28,637 bases of DNA from JAMCRM01 sp041685075 (GTDB lineage Bacteria; Acidobacteriota; Terriglobia; Bryobacterales; Bryobacteraceae), in the NCBI GenBank assembly GCA_041685075.1, contig JAWLGN010000033.1, positions 1 to 28,637 of the forward strand. Direction: 5' to 3'. This document shows, in pieces, positions 16,350 to 23,427 of this stretch; position 1 is the first letter of the stretch; each line of letters opens with the position of its first letter. A program made the position numbers and the translations under genes. The notes under the pieces are model-generated. The model searched no databases. It was not told where the DNA came from and saw only the letters and a list, made by a program, of their open reading frames with translations.

Positions 16350-16358
16350 CGGATTTGG

Positions 16359-17381
16359 ATGGACCCGCGGGATCGTGAACGATATGGGCGCCAGGTGCAG
16401 TTTCCCGGCATCGGGGCCGCCGGGCAGGAGCGCCTCCTCGCCGCTCATGCCGCCATTGTCGGCTGCGGCGCCTTGGGCGCTTTCCATGCCGCGGCCCTGG
16501 CCCGCGCCGGCGTCGGCCGCCTGACCCTCATCGACCGCGATTACGTCGAGCTGGCCAACCTGCATCGCCAGTGGCTGTACGACGAGTCCGACGCCGAACA
16601 GGGCCTCCCCAAGGCCATCGCCGCCGCCCAGGCCCTGGCCCGCATCAATTCATCCCTGGACCTCCGCCCCGTGGTGGCCGATCTCTCGGCCGCCAACGCC
16701 GGCGAGATCCTCGACGGCGCCGCCGTGATCCTCGACGGCACCGACAACTTCGAAACCCGCTATCTCGTCAACGATTTCGCCGTCCAGCAGGGCATCCCGT
16801 GGATCTACGGCGCGGCCGTCGGCGGCTACGGCCTCGTCATGCCGGTCATCCCCGGCCGCACCGCCTGCCTGCGCTGCGTCTACCCGGACCCGCCCGGAGG
16901 CGTCCAGCCCACCTGCGAAACCGCCGGCATTCTCAATGCCGTCACCTCGGCGGTGGCCTCCCTGCAGGTCATGGATGCGCTGAAGATCCTGGCCGGCCGG
17001 TGCGATGCCGTCCAGCCTCGGATCACCACGCTCGACCTCTGGGATGGTCCCATCCGCCAGGTCGCCATGCCGTCCCCCGGTCCGGACTGTCCCGCCTGCG
17101 CCCGCCGCGAATTCGTCTGGCTGGAAGAAAAAACGCGGCCGCCGGTTCGCCTCTGCGGCCGCAATGCCGTGCAACTTCACGAGCGCCCCAGGCCGCTCGA
17201 CCTCGCCGCCCTGGCCCGCGTCCTCGGCCCCCTCGGCGAAGTGCGCGCCAACCTCCACGTCCTGCGGTTCACCGCCCCTCCCTATGAGCTGACCGTCTTT
17301 CCCGACGGCCGAGCCATCGTGAAGGGCACCGCCGACGTCGGCGTGGCGCGCAGCCTCTACGCCCGTTACATCGGCGCCTGA
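16359..17381 (+). CDS. ThiF/MoeB/HesA-family adenylyltransferase
   Basis: The 340-residue cytoplasmic enzyme belongs to the E1-like family that adenylates the C-terminal Gly-Gly of sulfur carriers such as ThiS and MoaD. The N-terminus RYGRQVQFPGIGAAGQERL and nucleotide loop GCGALG (residues 35-40) are typical. Two CxxC pairs, CLRC (170-173) and CPAC (244-247), should bind zinc. TCETAG (from 185) carries the conserved Cys186. A C-terminal extension of about 75 residues starts with LCGRNAVQL and ends YARYIGA, a tail known from many MoeB/ThiF-like proteins; there is no rhodanese domain. No thiS, moaD or other sulfur-carrier gene is nearby, so thiamine versus molybdopterin function cannot be decided. 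Its stop is 6 nt from the end of the convergent small gene. Confidence 0.88.
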   Translation: MDPRDRERYGRQVQFPGIGAAGQERLLAAHAAIVGCGALGAFHAAALARAGVGRLTLIDRDYVELANLHRQWLYDESDAEQGLPKAIAAAQALARINSSLDLRPVVADLSAANAGEILDGAAVILDGTDNFETRYLVNDFAVQQGIPWIYGAAVGGYGLVMPVIPGRTACLRCVYPDPPGGVQPTCETAGILNAVTSAVASLQVMDALKILAGRCDAVQPRITTLDLWDGPIRQVAMPSPGPDCPACARREFVWLEEKTRPPVRLCGRNAVQLHERPRPLDLAALARVLGPLGEVRANLHVLRFTAPPYELTVFPDGRAIVKGTADVGVARSLYARYIGA

Positions 17382-17387
17382 GCGTTC

Positions 17388-17639
17388 CTACTTCTTCTGG
17401 AACACCCCGGCCGCGTTCAGAAGCCGCACCACCGCGGATACCGCCCGGCTGAAGGCTTCCAGAAACGCGTTCTTGTCTTTCCAGGAACTTCGCAAGTCGT
17501 CCTGGATCTCGTAGACCGAAGCGGCTACGTCCACCGCGAAGGCCAGCTTGGCATTCCCCTGGCCCGGCAGCGGCACGGCCGCCTCGGTGATTCTGGCCAA
17601 CTCGATGGCCAACGGAATCAACTGCAAATACTTCGACAT
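17388..17639 (-). CDS. Small hypothetical protein
   Basis: The product is 83 residues from ATG 17639, preceded by GGAGAGG at an 8-nt spacing. A GTG at 17648 is too close to that site. The protein is short and mostly helical, with a mildly hydrophobic N-terminal segment (LQLIPLAIELARI) and a C-terminal helix ending LLNAAGVFQKK. There is no signal peptide. The ending resembles, from memory, small proteins of unknown function found in phage structural or lysis regions, but I cannot confirm this and assign no function. The good ribosome binding site supports a real gene, and that site lies in a predicted hairpin. Confidence 0.6.
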   Translation of the reverse strand: MSKYLQLIPLAIELARITEAAVPLPGQGNAKLAFAVDVAASVYEIQDDLRSSWKDKNAFLEAFSRAVSAVVRLLNAAGVFQKK

Positions 17640-17647
17640 GTAAGGCA

Positions 17648-17675
17648 CCTCTCCGGCTTCAGGCTACCGGAGGGG
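17648..17675 (-). promoter_or_regulatory. Hairpin enclosing the ribosome binding site of the small gene
   Basis: On the minus strand CCCCTCCGG (17675-17667), a 10-nt loop, then CCGGAGAGG (17656-17648) pair at 8 of 9 positions. The right arm contains the GGAGAGG Shine-Dalgarno of the 83-residue protein. Folding would hide that site, so the hairpin could control translation. There is no following T-tract, so it is not an obvious terminator. Confidence 0.4.
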
Positions 17676-17702
17676 TTCTGCCGCCTTACCCGCCGCTTTC
17701 CG

Positions 17703-17720
17703 CAAGTTACTCAAGTTACA
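17703..17720. repeat. Short tandem repeat, 2 x 9 nt, with adjoining dyad
   Basis: CAAGTTACT and CAAGTTACA stand in tandem (17703-17711, 17712-17720). The second copy runs into a dyad ACAGAT (17718-17723) / ATCTGT (17741-17746) around an AT-rich stretch. All lie in the 122-nt gap between nusB and the small gene. They could be binding sites for control of the small gene; chance is not excluded. Confidence 0.3.
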
Positions 17721-17761
17721 GATGGATATTTTTTCGGGTTATCTGTGACGCGCTCGCCGGC

Positions 17762-18178
17762 CTATTCCCGCTTGCGCCGCACCGCGTCCAGCACGCCGTT
17801 GACAAACTGCACGGACTCCTCGCTCGAAAACCGCCGTGCCAGCTCCAGCGCCTCGTCGATCACCACCGGCGGCGGCGTGCCGGCGTAGAGCATCTCGTAG
17901 ACCGCCAGCCTCAGGATGTTGCGGTCCACCGCCGGCATCCGCTCCATGCGCCAGTGTTCGGCATGGCCGCTGATCTGCCGGTCGATCTCCTCCACCTGCG
18001 CCACCGTGCCCGCCACCAGGGAGTCCATGAAGGGATCGCGCCGGGGCCGCTCCTCGCTCTCCTCCGAATAAAGAGTGCCGTAGTACGCCTCCCGGGCCTC
18101 CTCCAGGGGCTGCCGGCGCATGTCCCACAAAAACAGCAATTGCAGGGCACGCTGGCGCGAACGGCGGCGTGAGGGCAT
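17762..18178 (-). CDS. nusB: Transcription antitermination factor NusB
   Basis: The 138-residue all-helical protein matches NusB in length and motifs. It has the N-terminal basic RRRSRQRALQLLFLWDM, the central RMPAVDRNILRLAVYEMLY and the C-terminal PVVIDEALELARRFSSEES followed by FVNGVLDAV. NusB binds boxA RNA with NusE (ribosomal protein S10) and supports antitermination of rRNA operons. The ATG overlaps the ribH stop by one nucleotide (TGATG), so translation is coupled. Adjacent ribH and nusB genes are widespread in bacteria, which supports both calls. Confidence 0.95.
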   Translation of the reverse strand: MPSRRRSRQRALQLLFLWDMRRQPLEEAREAYYGTLYSEESEERPRRDPFMDSLVAGTVAQVEEIDRQISGHAEHWRMERMPAVDRNILRLAVYEMLYAGTPPPVVIDEALELARRFSSEESVQFVNGVLDAVRRKRE

Positions 18179-18654
18179 CAGGAGCTTTGGCGCAACTGCC
18201 GCATCAGGTTGGCCATCTCCACCGCCGTCATGGCCGCATCGAACCCCTTGTTGCCGCTCTTGGTCCCCGCGCGGTCGATGGCCTGCTCCAGCGTGTTGGT
18301 GGTGAGCACCCCGAACGACATCGGCACCCCTGTCTGGAGCGAGGCGTTGGCAATTCCCTTGGCGGCTTCCGAAGCCACGTAATCAAAATGCGGCGTGTCG
18401 CCCCGGATCACGGCGCTCAGGCAGATCACGGCATCGTGCCGCCGGGCCTCGGCGAGCGTCTTGGCCGCCAGCGGCACCTCCCACGATCCCGGCACTTTGA
18501 CGATCTCGATATCGTCCCCGGCAGCGCCGGTGCGGGCCAGCGCGTCCAGCGCACCCGCCAGCAGCCGCTCCGTCACAAAACTGTTGAAACGGCTCACCAC
18601 AATCGCAAACTTCAGACCCGCCGACGAAAGCTGGCCTTCGATCACTCTGCTCAT
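18178..18654 (-). CDS. ribH: 6,7-dimethyl-8-ribityllumazine synthase
   Basis: This is the penultimate enzyme of riboflavin synthesis. It condenses 5-amino-6-ribitylamino-uracil with 3,4-dihydroxy-2-butanone 4-phosphate. The 158-residue length is typical. Key motifs are VVSRFNSFVTERLL (substrate ring), VPGSWEVPLAA and GDTPHFDYVASE, with the catalytic His at residue 89. I prefer ATG 18654, with AGGA eight nucleotides upstream; a GTG at 18660 that overlaps the crotonase stop is the alternative and adds two residues. It is translated between the crotonase gene and nusB. No other rib genes are in the window. Confidence 0.95.
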   Translation of the reverse strand: MSRVIEGQLSSAGLKFAIVVSRFNSFVTERLLAGALDALARTGAAGDDIEIVKVPGSWEVPLAAKTLAEARRHDAVICLSAVIRGDTPHFDYVASEAAKGIANASLQTGVPMSFGVLTTNTLEQAIDRAGTKSGNKGFDAAMTAVEMANLMRQLRQSS

Positions 18655-18656
18655 GT

Positions 18657-19442
18657 TCACTTTCCTGTAAAGGCCGGCGGCCTCTTATCCAGAAACGCGC
18701 GCAGGCCCTCGCGCCCATCATCGGACGCCGCCGCCAGCGCGAATGCGGCGGTCTCAAACTGCAAACCCGCTTCCAGCCCCGCTTCCAGCCCCACCTCCAC
18801 CGCCTGCATCGCCAGGGACGCCGCCACCGGAGCGTTGGCCAGCACCTTGCGAAGCCACTCGCGGCTGAACCGCATCAGCTCGCCCTCCGGCGCCACCGCG
18901 TTCACCAGCCCTATCCGGCAGGCTTCGGCCGCCTCCACCGGCTCGCCCGAGAGCATCAGCTCCAGGGCGCGCCCGCGGCCCACCAGCCTGGGCAGCCGCT
19001 GCGTGCCGCCGAAACCGGGAATCAGCCCCAGTTTCACCTCCGGCAGCCCCAGCCGCGCGTGCGGCGCGGCAAACCGCACCGTGCACGCCATCGCCAGTTC
19101 CAGCCCGCCCCCCAGGGCATACCCGTTGACGGCCGCCACCGTGGGCTTGCCCAAGGTCTCGAGCTGCCGGAACACCCACTGCCCCCGCGCCGAGTACGCC
19201 CGGGCTTCCAGCGGAGCCAGCCGCGCCAGTTCGGAGATGTCCGCTCCCGCCGCGAAGGCCTTGTCCCCCGCGCCGGTCACGATCACCCCTCGCACTGCCG
19301 GCTCCCCCGCCGCCCGCTCGAAGGCCGCCTCCAGCTCTTCCACCACCCCGCCGCTGAGAGCGTTCAGCTTCTCGGGACGGTCGATCGCCGTTACCGCGAT
19401 GCCGTCGCCCTCAACCTCGAACCTGATGTGGCTGAAGGACAT
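18657..19442 (-). CDS. Enoyl-CoA hydratase/isomerase (crotonase) family protein
   Basis: The 261-residue protein has the full crotonase fold pattern. The oxyanion-hole motif is GAGDKAFAAGADISEL. The core is NGYALGGGLELAMAC, then LPEVKLGLIPGFGGTQRL. Both acid residues of true enoyl-CoA hydratases are present (Glu115 and Glu135), so hydration of a 2-enoyl-CoA in fatty-acid or amino-acid breakdown is likely. The exact chain-length preference is unknown. It starts 42 nt from the divergent lepA gene and is the first gene of the crotonase-ribH-nusB run, with no metabolic link to the two genes after it. Confidence 0.92.
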   Translation of the reverse strand: MSFSHIRFEVEGDGIAVTAIDRPEKLNALSGGVVEELEAAFERAAGEPAVRGVIVTGAGDKAFAAGADISELARLAPLEARAYSARGQWVFRQLETLGKPTVAAVNGYALGGGLELAMACTVRFAAPHARLGLPEVKLGLIPGFGGTQRLPRLVGRGRALELMLSGEPVEAAEACRIGLVNAVAPEGELMRFSREWLRKVLANAPVAASLAMQAVEVGLEAGLEAGLQFETAAFALAAASDDGREGLRAFLDKRPPAFTGK

Positions 19443-19447
19443 TCGTG

Positions 19448-19456
19448 TGAGATAAT
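19448..19456 (+). promoter_or_regulatory. Extended -10 promoter element before lepA
   Basis: TGAGATAAT fits the extended -10 pattern TGnTATAAT with one mismatch in the hexamer. It lies 28 nt upstream of the lepA ATG, giving a leader of about 22 nt. No -35 is evident, as expected for an extended -10 promoter. It sits within the 42-nt divergent gap with the crotonase gene. Confidence 0.45.
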
Positions 19457-19484
19457 TGATTCTACAGCCTCAATCATACCAAGC

Positions 19485-21296
19485 ATGGATCAACAGTACA
19501 TCCGGAACTTCTCCATCATTGCCCACATCGATCACGGCAAATCGACCCTCGCCGACCGCCTGCTCGAGGCCACCGGGGCGCTCTCCCAACGTGAAATGAT
19601 GAACCAGGTGCTCGACTCCATGGACCTGGAACGCGAGCGCGGCATCACCATCAAGGCCCACGCGGTCCGCCTCAACTACCGCGCCGAAGACGGCAACACC
19701 TACCAGCTCAACCTGATCGATACTCCCGGCCACGTCGATTTCTCCTACGAAGTCTCCCGCAGCCTCCAGGCATGCGAAGGATCCCTCCTGGTCATCGACG
19801 CTTCCCAGGGCGTGGAAGCCCAAACCCTCGCCAATACCTACCTGGCCCTCCACCACAATCATGAAATCATTCCCGTAATCAATAAAATCGACCTGCCCGC
19901 CGCGGATCCCGATCGCATTCGCGAACAAATCGAAAACATCATCGGGCTGGACGCCCGCGACGCCATCCTGGCCAGCGCCAAGCAGGGCGCCGGCGTTCAG
20001 GATATCCTGGACGCCGTTGTCCACCTGGTGCCCCCGCCCTCCGGCGATCCCGATGCCCCCCTCCGCGCCCTGATTTTCGACTCCTGGTTCGATCCCTACC
20101 GCGGCGTCATCATCCTCGCCCGCATCGTGGACGGCCGCCTGCGTCTGGGCCAGAAAATCCGCCTCTGGTCCAACGGCCAGTCCTACGAGGTCGAGGGCCT
20201 GGGCTACCAGTCCCCCAAGGCCACCCCCTGCGAGGAACTCTCCGCCGGGGAGGTCGGCTTTTTGTACGCCACCATCAAGAACGTCGCCGACGCGCAGATA
20301 GGCGATACCATCACCGACGACGGGCAACCCGCCGCCGGGCCGCTGCCCGGCTTCGAGCAGATCAAGCCTATGGTATTCGCCGGGCTCTACCCGGTCGAGT
20401 CCCACGAACACGGGCTTCTCCGCGAGGCGCTCGAAAAATTGCGCCTCAATGACAGCGCCTTCAACTTCGAACCCGAAAATTCCGCTGCTCTGGGATTCGG
20501 TTTCCGCTGCGGCTTCCTCGGGCTGCTGCACCTGGAAATCGTTCAGGAACGCCTGGAACGCGAGTTCGATATCGACCTCATCACCACCGCTCCCGGCGTG
20601 CGTTACCGCGTCACCACCCTAGCCGGAGAAAGCATCGAGGTGGATAATCCCACCAAATTCCCCGACCCCAGCCTCATTGCCGAAGTGCGGGAACCCATAA
20701 TTGACGCCACCGTCATCACCCGCGAAGAATCCATCGGCGGCATTCTCCAGCTACTCGAGGAAAAACGCGGAATTCAGAAAAAGTTCGAGCATATCGGCAG
20801 CGGCCGCGTGCTGCTCGGCTACGAGCTGCCGCTGAACGAAATCGTTCTGGACTTTTACGACCGCTTGAAGACGGTTTCCCGCGGTTACGCCTCGCTGGAT
20901 TACCACCTGGCCGGTTACCGTGTCTCCCCCATGGTGAAGCTCGACGTTCTGGTGGCCGGCGAACCCGTGGACGCTCTCTCCATGATCGTTCACCGCGACG
21001 TGGCTTTCGAACGCGGCAAGACCATCATCGAGCGCATGCGGAAACTGATCCCGCGGCAGATGTTCGAGGTGGCGCTGCAAGCCGCCATCGGGAACCGTGT
21101 CATCGCCCGCGAAACCATCCCCGCTATCCGCAAGAACGTGCTTGCCAAGTGCTACGGCGGTGATGTTTCGCGGAAGCGCAAACTCCTGGAAAAGCAGAAA
21201 GAGGGCAAGCGCCGCATGAAGCGCGTCGGCCGCGTCGATATCCCCCAGGAGGCCTTCCTGGCGGTATTGAAAGTAAGCGGCGACGAATCCTCCTGA
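19485..21296 (+). CDS. lepA: Elongation factor 4 (LepA) GTPase
   Basis: The 603-residue protein is the normal length for LepA/EF4, a ribosome-associated translational GTPase. GTPase motifs are complete: G1 AHIDHGKST, G2 GITIKA, G3 DTPGHVDF, G4 NKID. Domain II and EF-G-like domains III and V follow. The LepA-specific C-terminal domain contains AKCYGGDVSRKRKLLEKQK and GKRRMKRVGRVDIPQEAF. The ATG at 19485 gives the family N-terminus MDQQYIRNFSIIAHIDHGKS; the open frame continues upstream through the divergent gene and is ignored. No strong Shine-Dalgarno sequence precedes it. Confidence 0.97.
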   Translation: MDQQYIRNFSIIAHIDHGKSTLADRLLEATGALSQREMMNQVLDSMDLERERGITIKAHAVRLNYRAEDGNTYQLNLIDTPGHVDFSYEVSRSLQACEGSLLVIDASQGVEAQTLANTYLALHHNHEIIPVINKIDLPAADPDRIREQIENIIGLDARDAILASAKQGAGVQDILDAVVHLVPPPSGDPDAPLRALIFDSWFDPYRGVIILARIVDGRLRLGQKIRLWSNGQSYEVEGLGYQSPKATPCEELSAGEVGFLYATIKNVADAQIGDTITDDGQPAAGPLPGFEQIKPMVFAGLYPVESHEHGLLREALEKLRLNDSAFNFEPENSAALGFGFRCGFLGLLHLEIVQERLEREFDIDLITTAPGVRYRVTTLAGESIEVDNPTKFPDPSLIAEVREPIIDATVITREESIGGILQLLEEKRGIQKKFEHIGSGRVLLGYELPLNEIVLDFYDRLKTVSRGYASLDYHLAGYRVSPMVKLDVLVAGEPVDALSMIVHRDVAFERGKTIIERMRKLIPRQMFEVALQAAIGNRVIARETIPAIRKNVLAKCYGGDVSRKRKLLEKQKEGKRRMKRVGRVDIPQEAFLAVLKVSGDESS

Positions 21297-21396
21297 CGTG
21301 CTGTGCCGAACCTTTTCCTGGTGTTTTTTGCGAAATACAGGATAATATCGCTGCGAACCGGCGTAGAATATTCCCGGAGATTTCTCGGGGTGGAAA

Positions 21397-22914
21397 ATGG
21401 AGCTTCCGAAGGACAGGAGCATTCAGGACCTTCATGCACATTTTGCCGACCTCCAGCAGCGGTATGACCAATTGCGCCGGTCCCACGATCTGCTCTACGC
21501 CCTTCTGGATCAGTCGCCCGCGGCTGTTTCCCTCAAAGAGCCCGGCCCGCAGGGCCGCTACGTATACCTGAACGCGCAGTGGGAACGCGCCTTCGGCATA
21601 GCCGTCGCCGAGGCGCTGGGCAAGACCGACCGCGACCTCTGGAGCCCCGCCATCGCCCGGCAGCTCGAAAACCTGGACGCTCCCGTGCTTGAAACCGGCC
21701 GCCCCGCCGACGGCGTTATCTCCATCAATCAGGCCGACGGCACCCACGACTGGCTCTCCTGGCGCTTCCCCGTGCGCTGCCCCTCCGGACGGAACCTGCT
21801 TGGCGGCTTCTCCGTGGAGCGCTCCTCCACCGTCGATCCACTCGAGTACCGGCTGCTCTGCAAGGTCCGGCCCGGCCTGATGGGAATCGTCTACGGCGAG
21901 GAGGACCGCATCGTCGAAGCCAACGAGGTCTTCCTCAACATGCTCGGCTACACGCGCGAGGACCTCGCCGCCGGCCGGGTGAGCCTGGATGCCATCACCG
22001 CGCCCATTTCCGCCCATACCTGCGAGGAGGCCCGCCGTGAAATCGACGCCCACAACAGCGTCAGTCTGAAAGAAGTCGAACTCTTGCGCAAGGACGGCTC
22101 CGTCATCTCCGCGGGCATCGGCGGCTCGGTTCTCGATCGAACCCCTCGTTTCGCCTGGGTCATGTATGCCCTGGATATGGCCGAACAGCGGCGCGCCGAA
22201 CGGCTCCTGCGCCGGGAGGAGATCTGGGAGCGCCTGGGCCTCATGGCCGCCGGCCTGGCCCACGATTTCAACAACCTGCTGGTGGTCATCATCGGCAATG
22301 CCAGCATGGCGGCTTCGGACCTTTCGGCCTCCCCCAAGATCCGCGGCTATCTGCAGGAGGTGCTCTCCGCGGCCGAGCAGGCGGCCGTGCTCATCCGCCA
22401 GATGCTGGTCTACAGCGGTAAGGCCCGCATCACCCAGGCGCGTGTGCCCATCGGCGAGATCATCCGGAATCTGGCGACCCAAAAAGTACCGCCGGGCGTG
22501 CAGCTGGTACTAGAGGTCTCCGAGGAATTACCCCCCGTCAGCGGTGACGCCTCTCAACTCGGCGATGCCCTGCGCAACCTGCTGGAGAATGCCCTCGAAG
22601 CGGTGGGAGAGCGCGGCATCGTGCGGATCTCCGCCGCTCCGTGCCGCATCGACCAGCCCATCGCCTATCACGACGGCGAAATTCCCGCCGGCGAATACGT
22701 CTGCCTCACCGTCGAGGACACCGGACCGGGCATCGAGGAGCACCTGCAAACCCGCCTCTTCGACCCCTTCTTCACCACCAAGTTCCACGGCCGCGGTCTG
22801 GGACTGGCGGCCGCCTACGGCATCGTCCGCCGTCACGGCGGCGGGATTCACATCGAGAGCGCGCCGGGCAAGGGAACCCGCTTCGAAGTGCTGCTCAAAG
22901 TCGCGCCCCATTGA
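21397..22914 (+). CDS. Soluble PAS-PAS sensor histidine kinase
   Basis: The 505-residue protein has no transmembrane segment and no signal peptide, so it senses inside the cell. A short coiled N-terminus precedes PAS domain 1 (about 30-140, SPAAVSLKEPG and a WERAFGI core). PAS domain 2 follows (about 150-265, IVEANEVFLNMLGYTREDL). The HisKA dimerisation box is AGLAHDFNNLL with phospho-acceptor His289. The ATPase domain has an N-box NLLENALEA (Asn398), G1 EDTGPGIEE, an F-box LFDPFFTTKF and GRGLGLAAAYGIVRRHGG. There is no receiver domain and no response-regulator gene beside it, so it is an orphan kinase. A GGGGTGG stretch just before the ATG may serve as ribosome binding site. Its stop directly abuts the convergent lipoprotein stop. 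Confidence 0.9.
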   Translation: MELPKDRSIQDLHAHFADLQQRYDQLRRSHDLLYALLDQSPAAVSLKEPGPQGRYVYLNAQWERAFGIAVAEALGKTDRDLWSPAIARQLENLDAPVLETGRPADGVISINQADGTHDWLSWRFPVRCPSGRNLLGGFSVERSSTVDPLEYRLLCKVRPGLMGIVYGEEDRIVEANEVFLNMLGYTREDLAAGRVSLDAITAPISAHTCEEARREIDAHNSVSLKEVELLRKDGSVISAGIGGSVLDRTPRFAWVMYALDMAEQRRAERLLRREEIWERLGLMAAGLAHDFNNLLVVIIGNASMAASDLSASPKIRGYLQEVLSAAEQAAVLIRQMLVYSGKARITQARVPIGEIIRNLATQKVPPGVQLVLEVSEELPPVSGDASQLGDALRNLLENALEAVGERGIVRISAAPCRIDQPIAYHDGEIPAGEYVCLTVEDTGPGIEEHLQTRLFDPFFTTKFHGRGLGLAAAYGIVRRHGGGIHIESAPGKGTRFEVLLKVAPH

Positions 22915-23253
22915 TTACCGCAGCTTGTGGCTCTGTTCCCTGATGGCCGTGCCGATGGGCTTGCCCAAAACCGTGGCCCCCGGCATCACCCGCCCGTGCA
23001 CCGTGACGCGCGCTCCCTTCGACGGCACCCCCGTGGCCGAAATGACGTAGATCTTCCCGCTGTCGTCTTCAATCTGGTAGCCGCCTTTTCCCAGCACTCC
23101 GAACGAGTTCACCACCGTGCCGGTGACCCGCACGGACTTGTTCTGGTAGCGCATGGGGTCGGCTTGAATGCGCGCAATCCTGGTAGAGCCGCATCCGGCC
23201 AGCATCAGCCCCAACATCAGCGTCAAAGGCGGCAGTAGCGTCCTGGTCTTCAT
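22915..23253 (-). CDS. Small OB-fold-like lipoprotein
   Basis: The 112-residue product begins with a lipoprotein signal peptide with lipobox LMLAGC, the Cys being the lipidated residue after cleavage by LspA. The mature part is about 90 residues and beta-rich (KSVRVTGTVVNSF, YQIEDDSGKIYVIS, ARVTVHGRV), a pattern of OB-fold modules that often bind ligands or nucleic acid. No specific function is known to me. ATG 23253 has AGAGG seven nucleotides upstream. An in-frame ATG at 23271 would place that ribosome binding site inside the gene, so I reject it. Confidence 0.75.
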   Translation of the reverse strand: MKTRTLLPPLTLMLGLMLAGCGSTRIARIQADPMRYQNKSVRVTGTVVNSFGVLGKGGYQIEDDSGKIYVISATGVPSKGARVTVHGRVMPGATVLGKPIGTAIREQSHKLR

Positions 23254-23376
23254 GACGGTTCCTCTTCTCATCCAGACGTGCGCGCCCGGTACTCGGGTTG
23301 CTGCGGTTTTGTCATCGGCCCGCCGAGGGCGCCGTACTCAATCTCACCCCTCCAGCGCGCGCGCCATCTTCGCAGC

Positions 23377-23405
23377 TTGCCTTCCATCGCCGCCTCACTT
23401 AAGAT
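23377..23405 (+). promoter_or_regulatory. Possible promoter of the S9 peptidase gene
   Basis: TTGCCT (23377-23382) and TAAGAT (23400-23405) are 17 nt apart, each a 4-of-6 match to consensus. Start near 23412 would leave a leader of about 16 nt before ATG 23428. It is plausible but weak. Confidence 0.35.
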
Positions 23406-23427
23406 CTTCGCGAATGTGAGACGCCCT

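Noticed and set aside
17718..17746. ACAGAT/ATCTGT dyad as a terminator for nusB
   Set aside because: The arms are only 6 bp with a 17-nt loop and no T-tract follows on the minus strand. It is kept only as part of a possible regulatory site.
21341..21369. GATAAT and TAGAAT boxes upstream of the histidine kinase as a promoter
   Set aside because: Neither has a -35-like box at 16-18 nt or an extended -10 TG, and an AT-rich gap makes such hexamers likely by chance.
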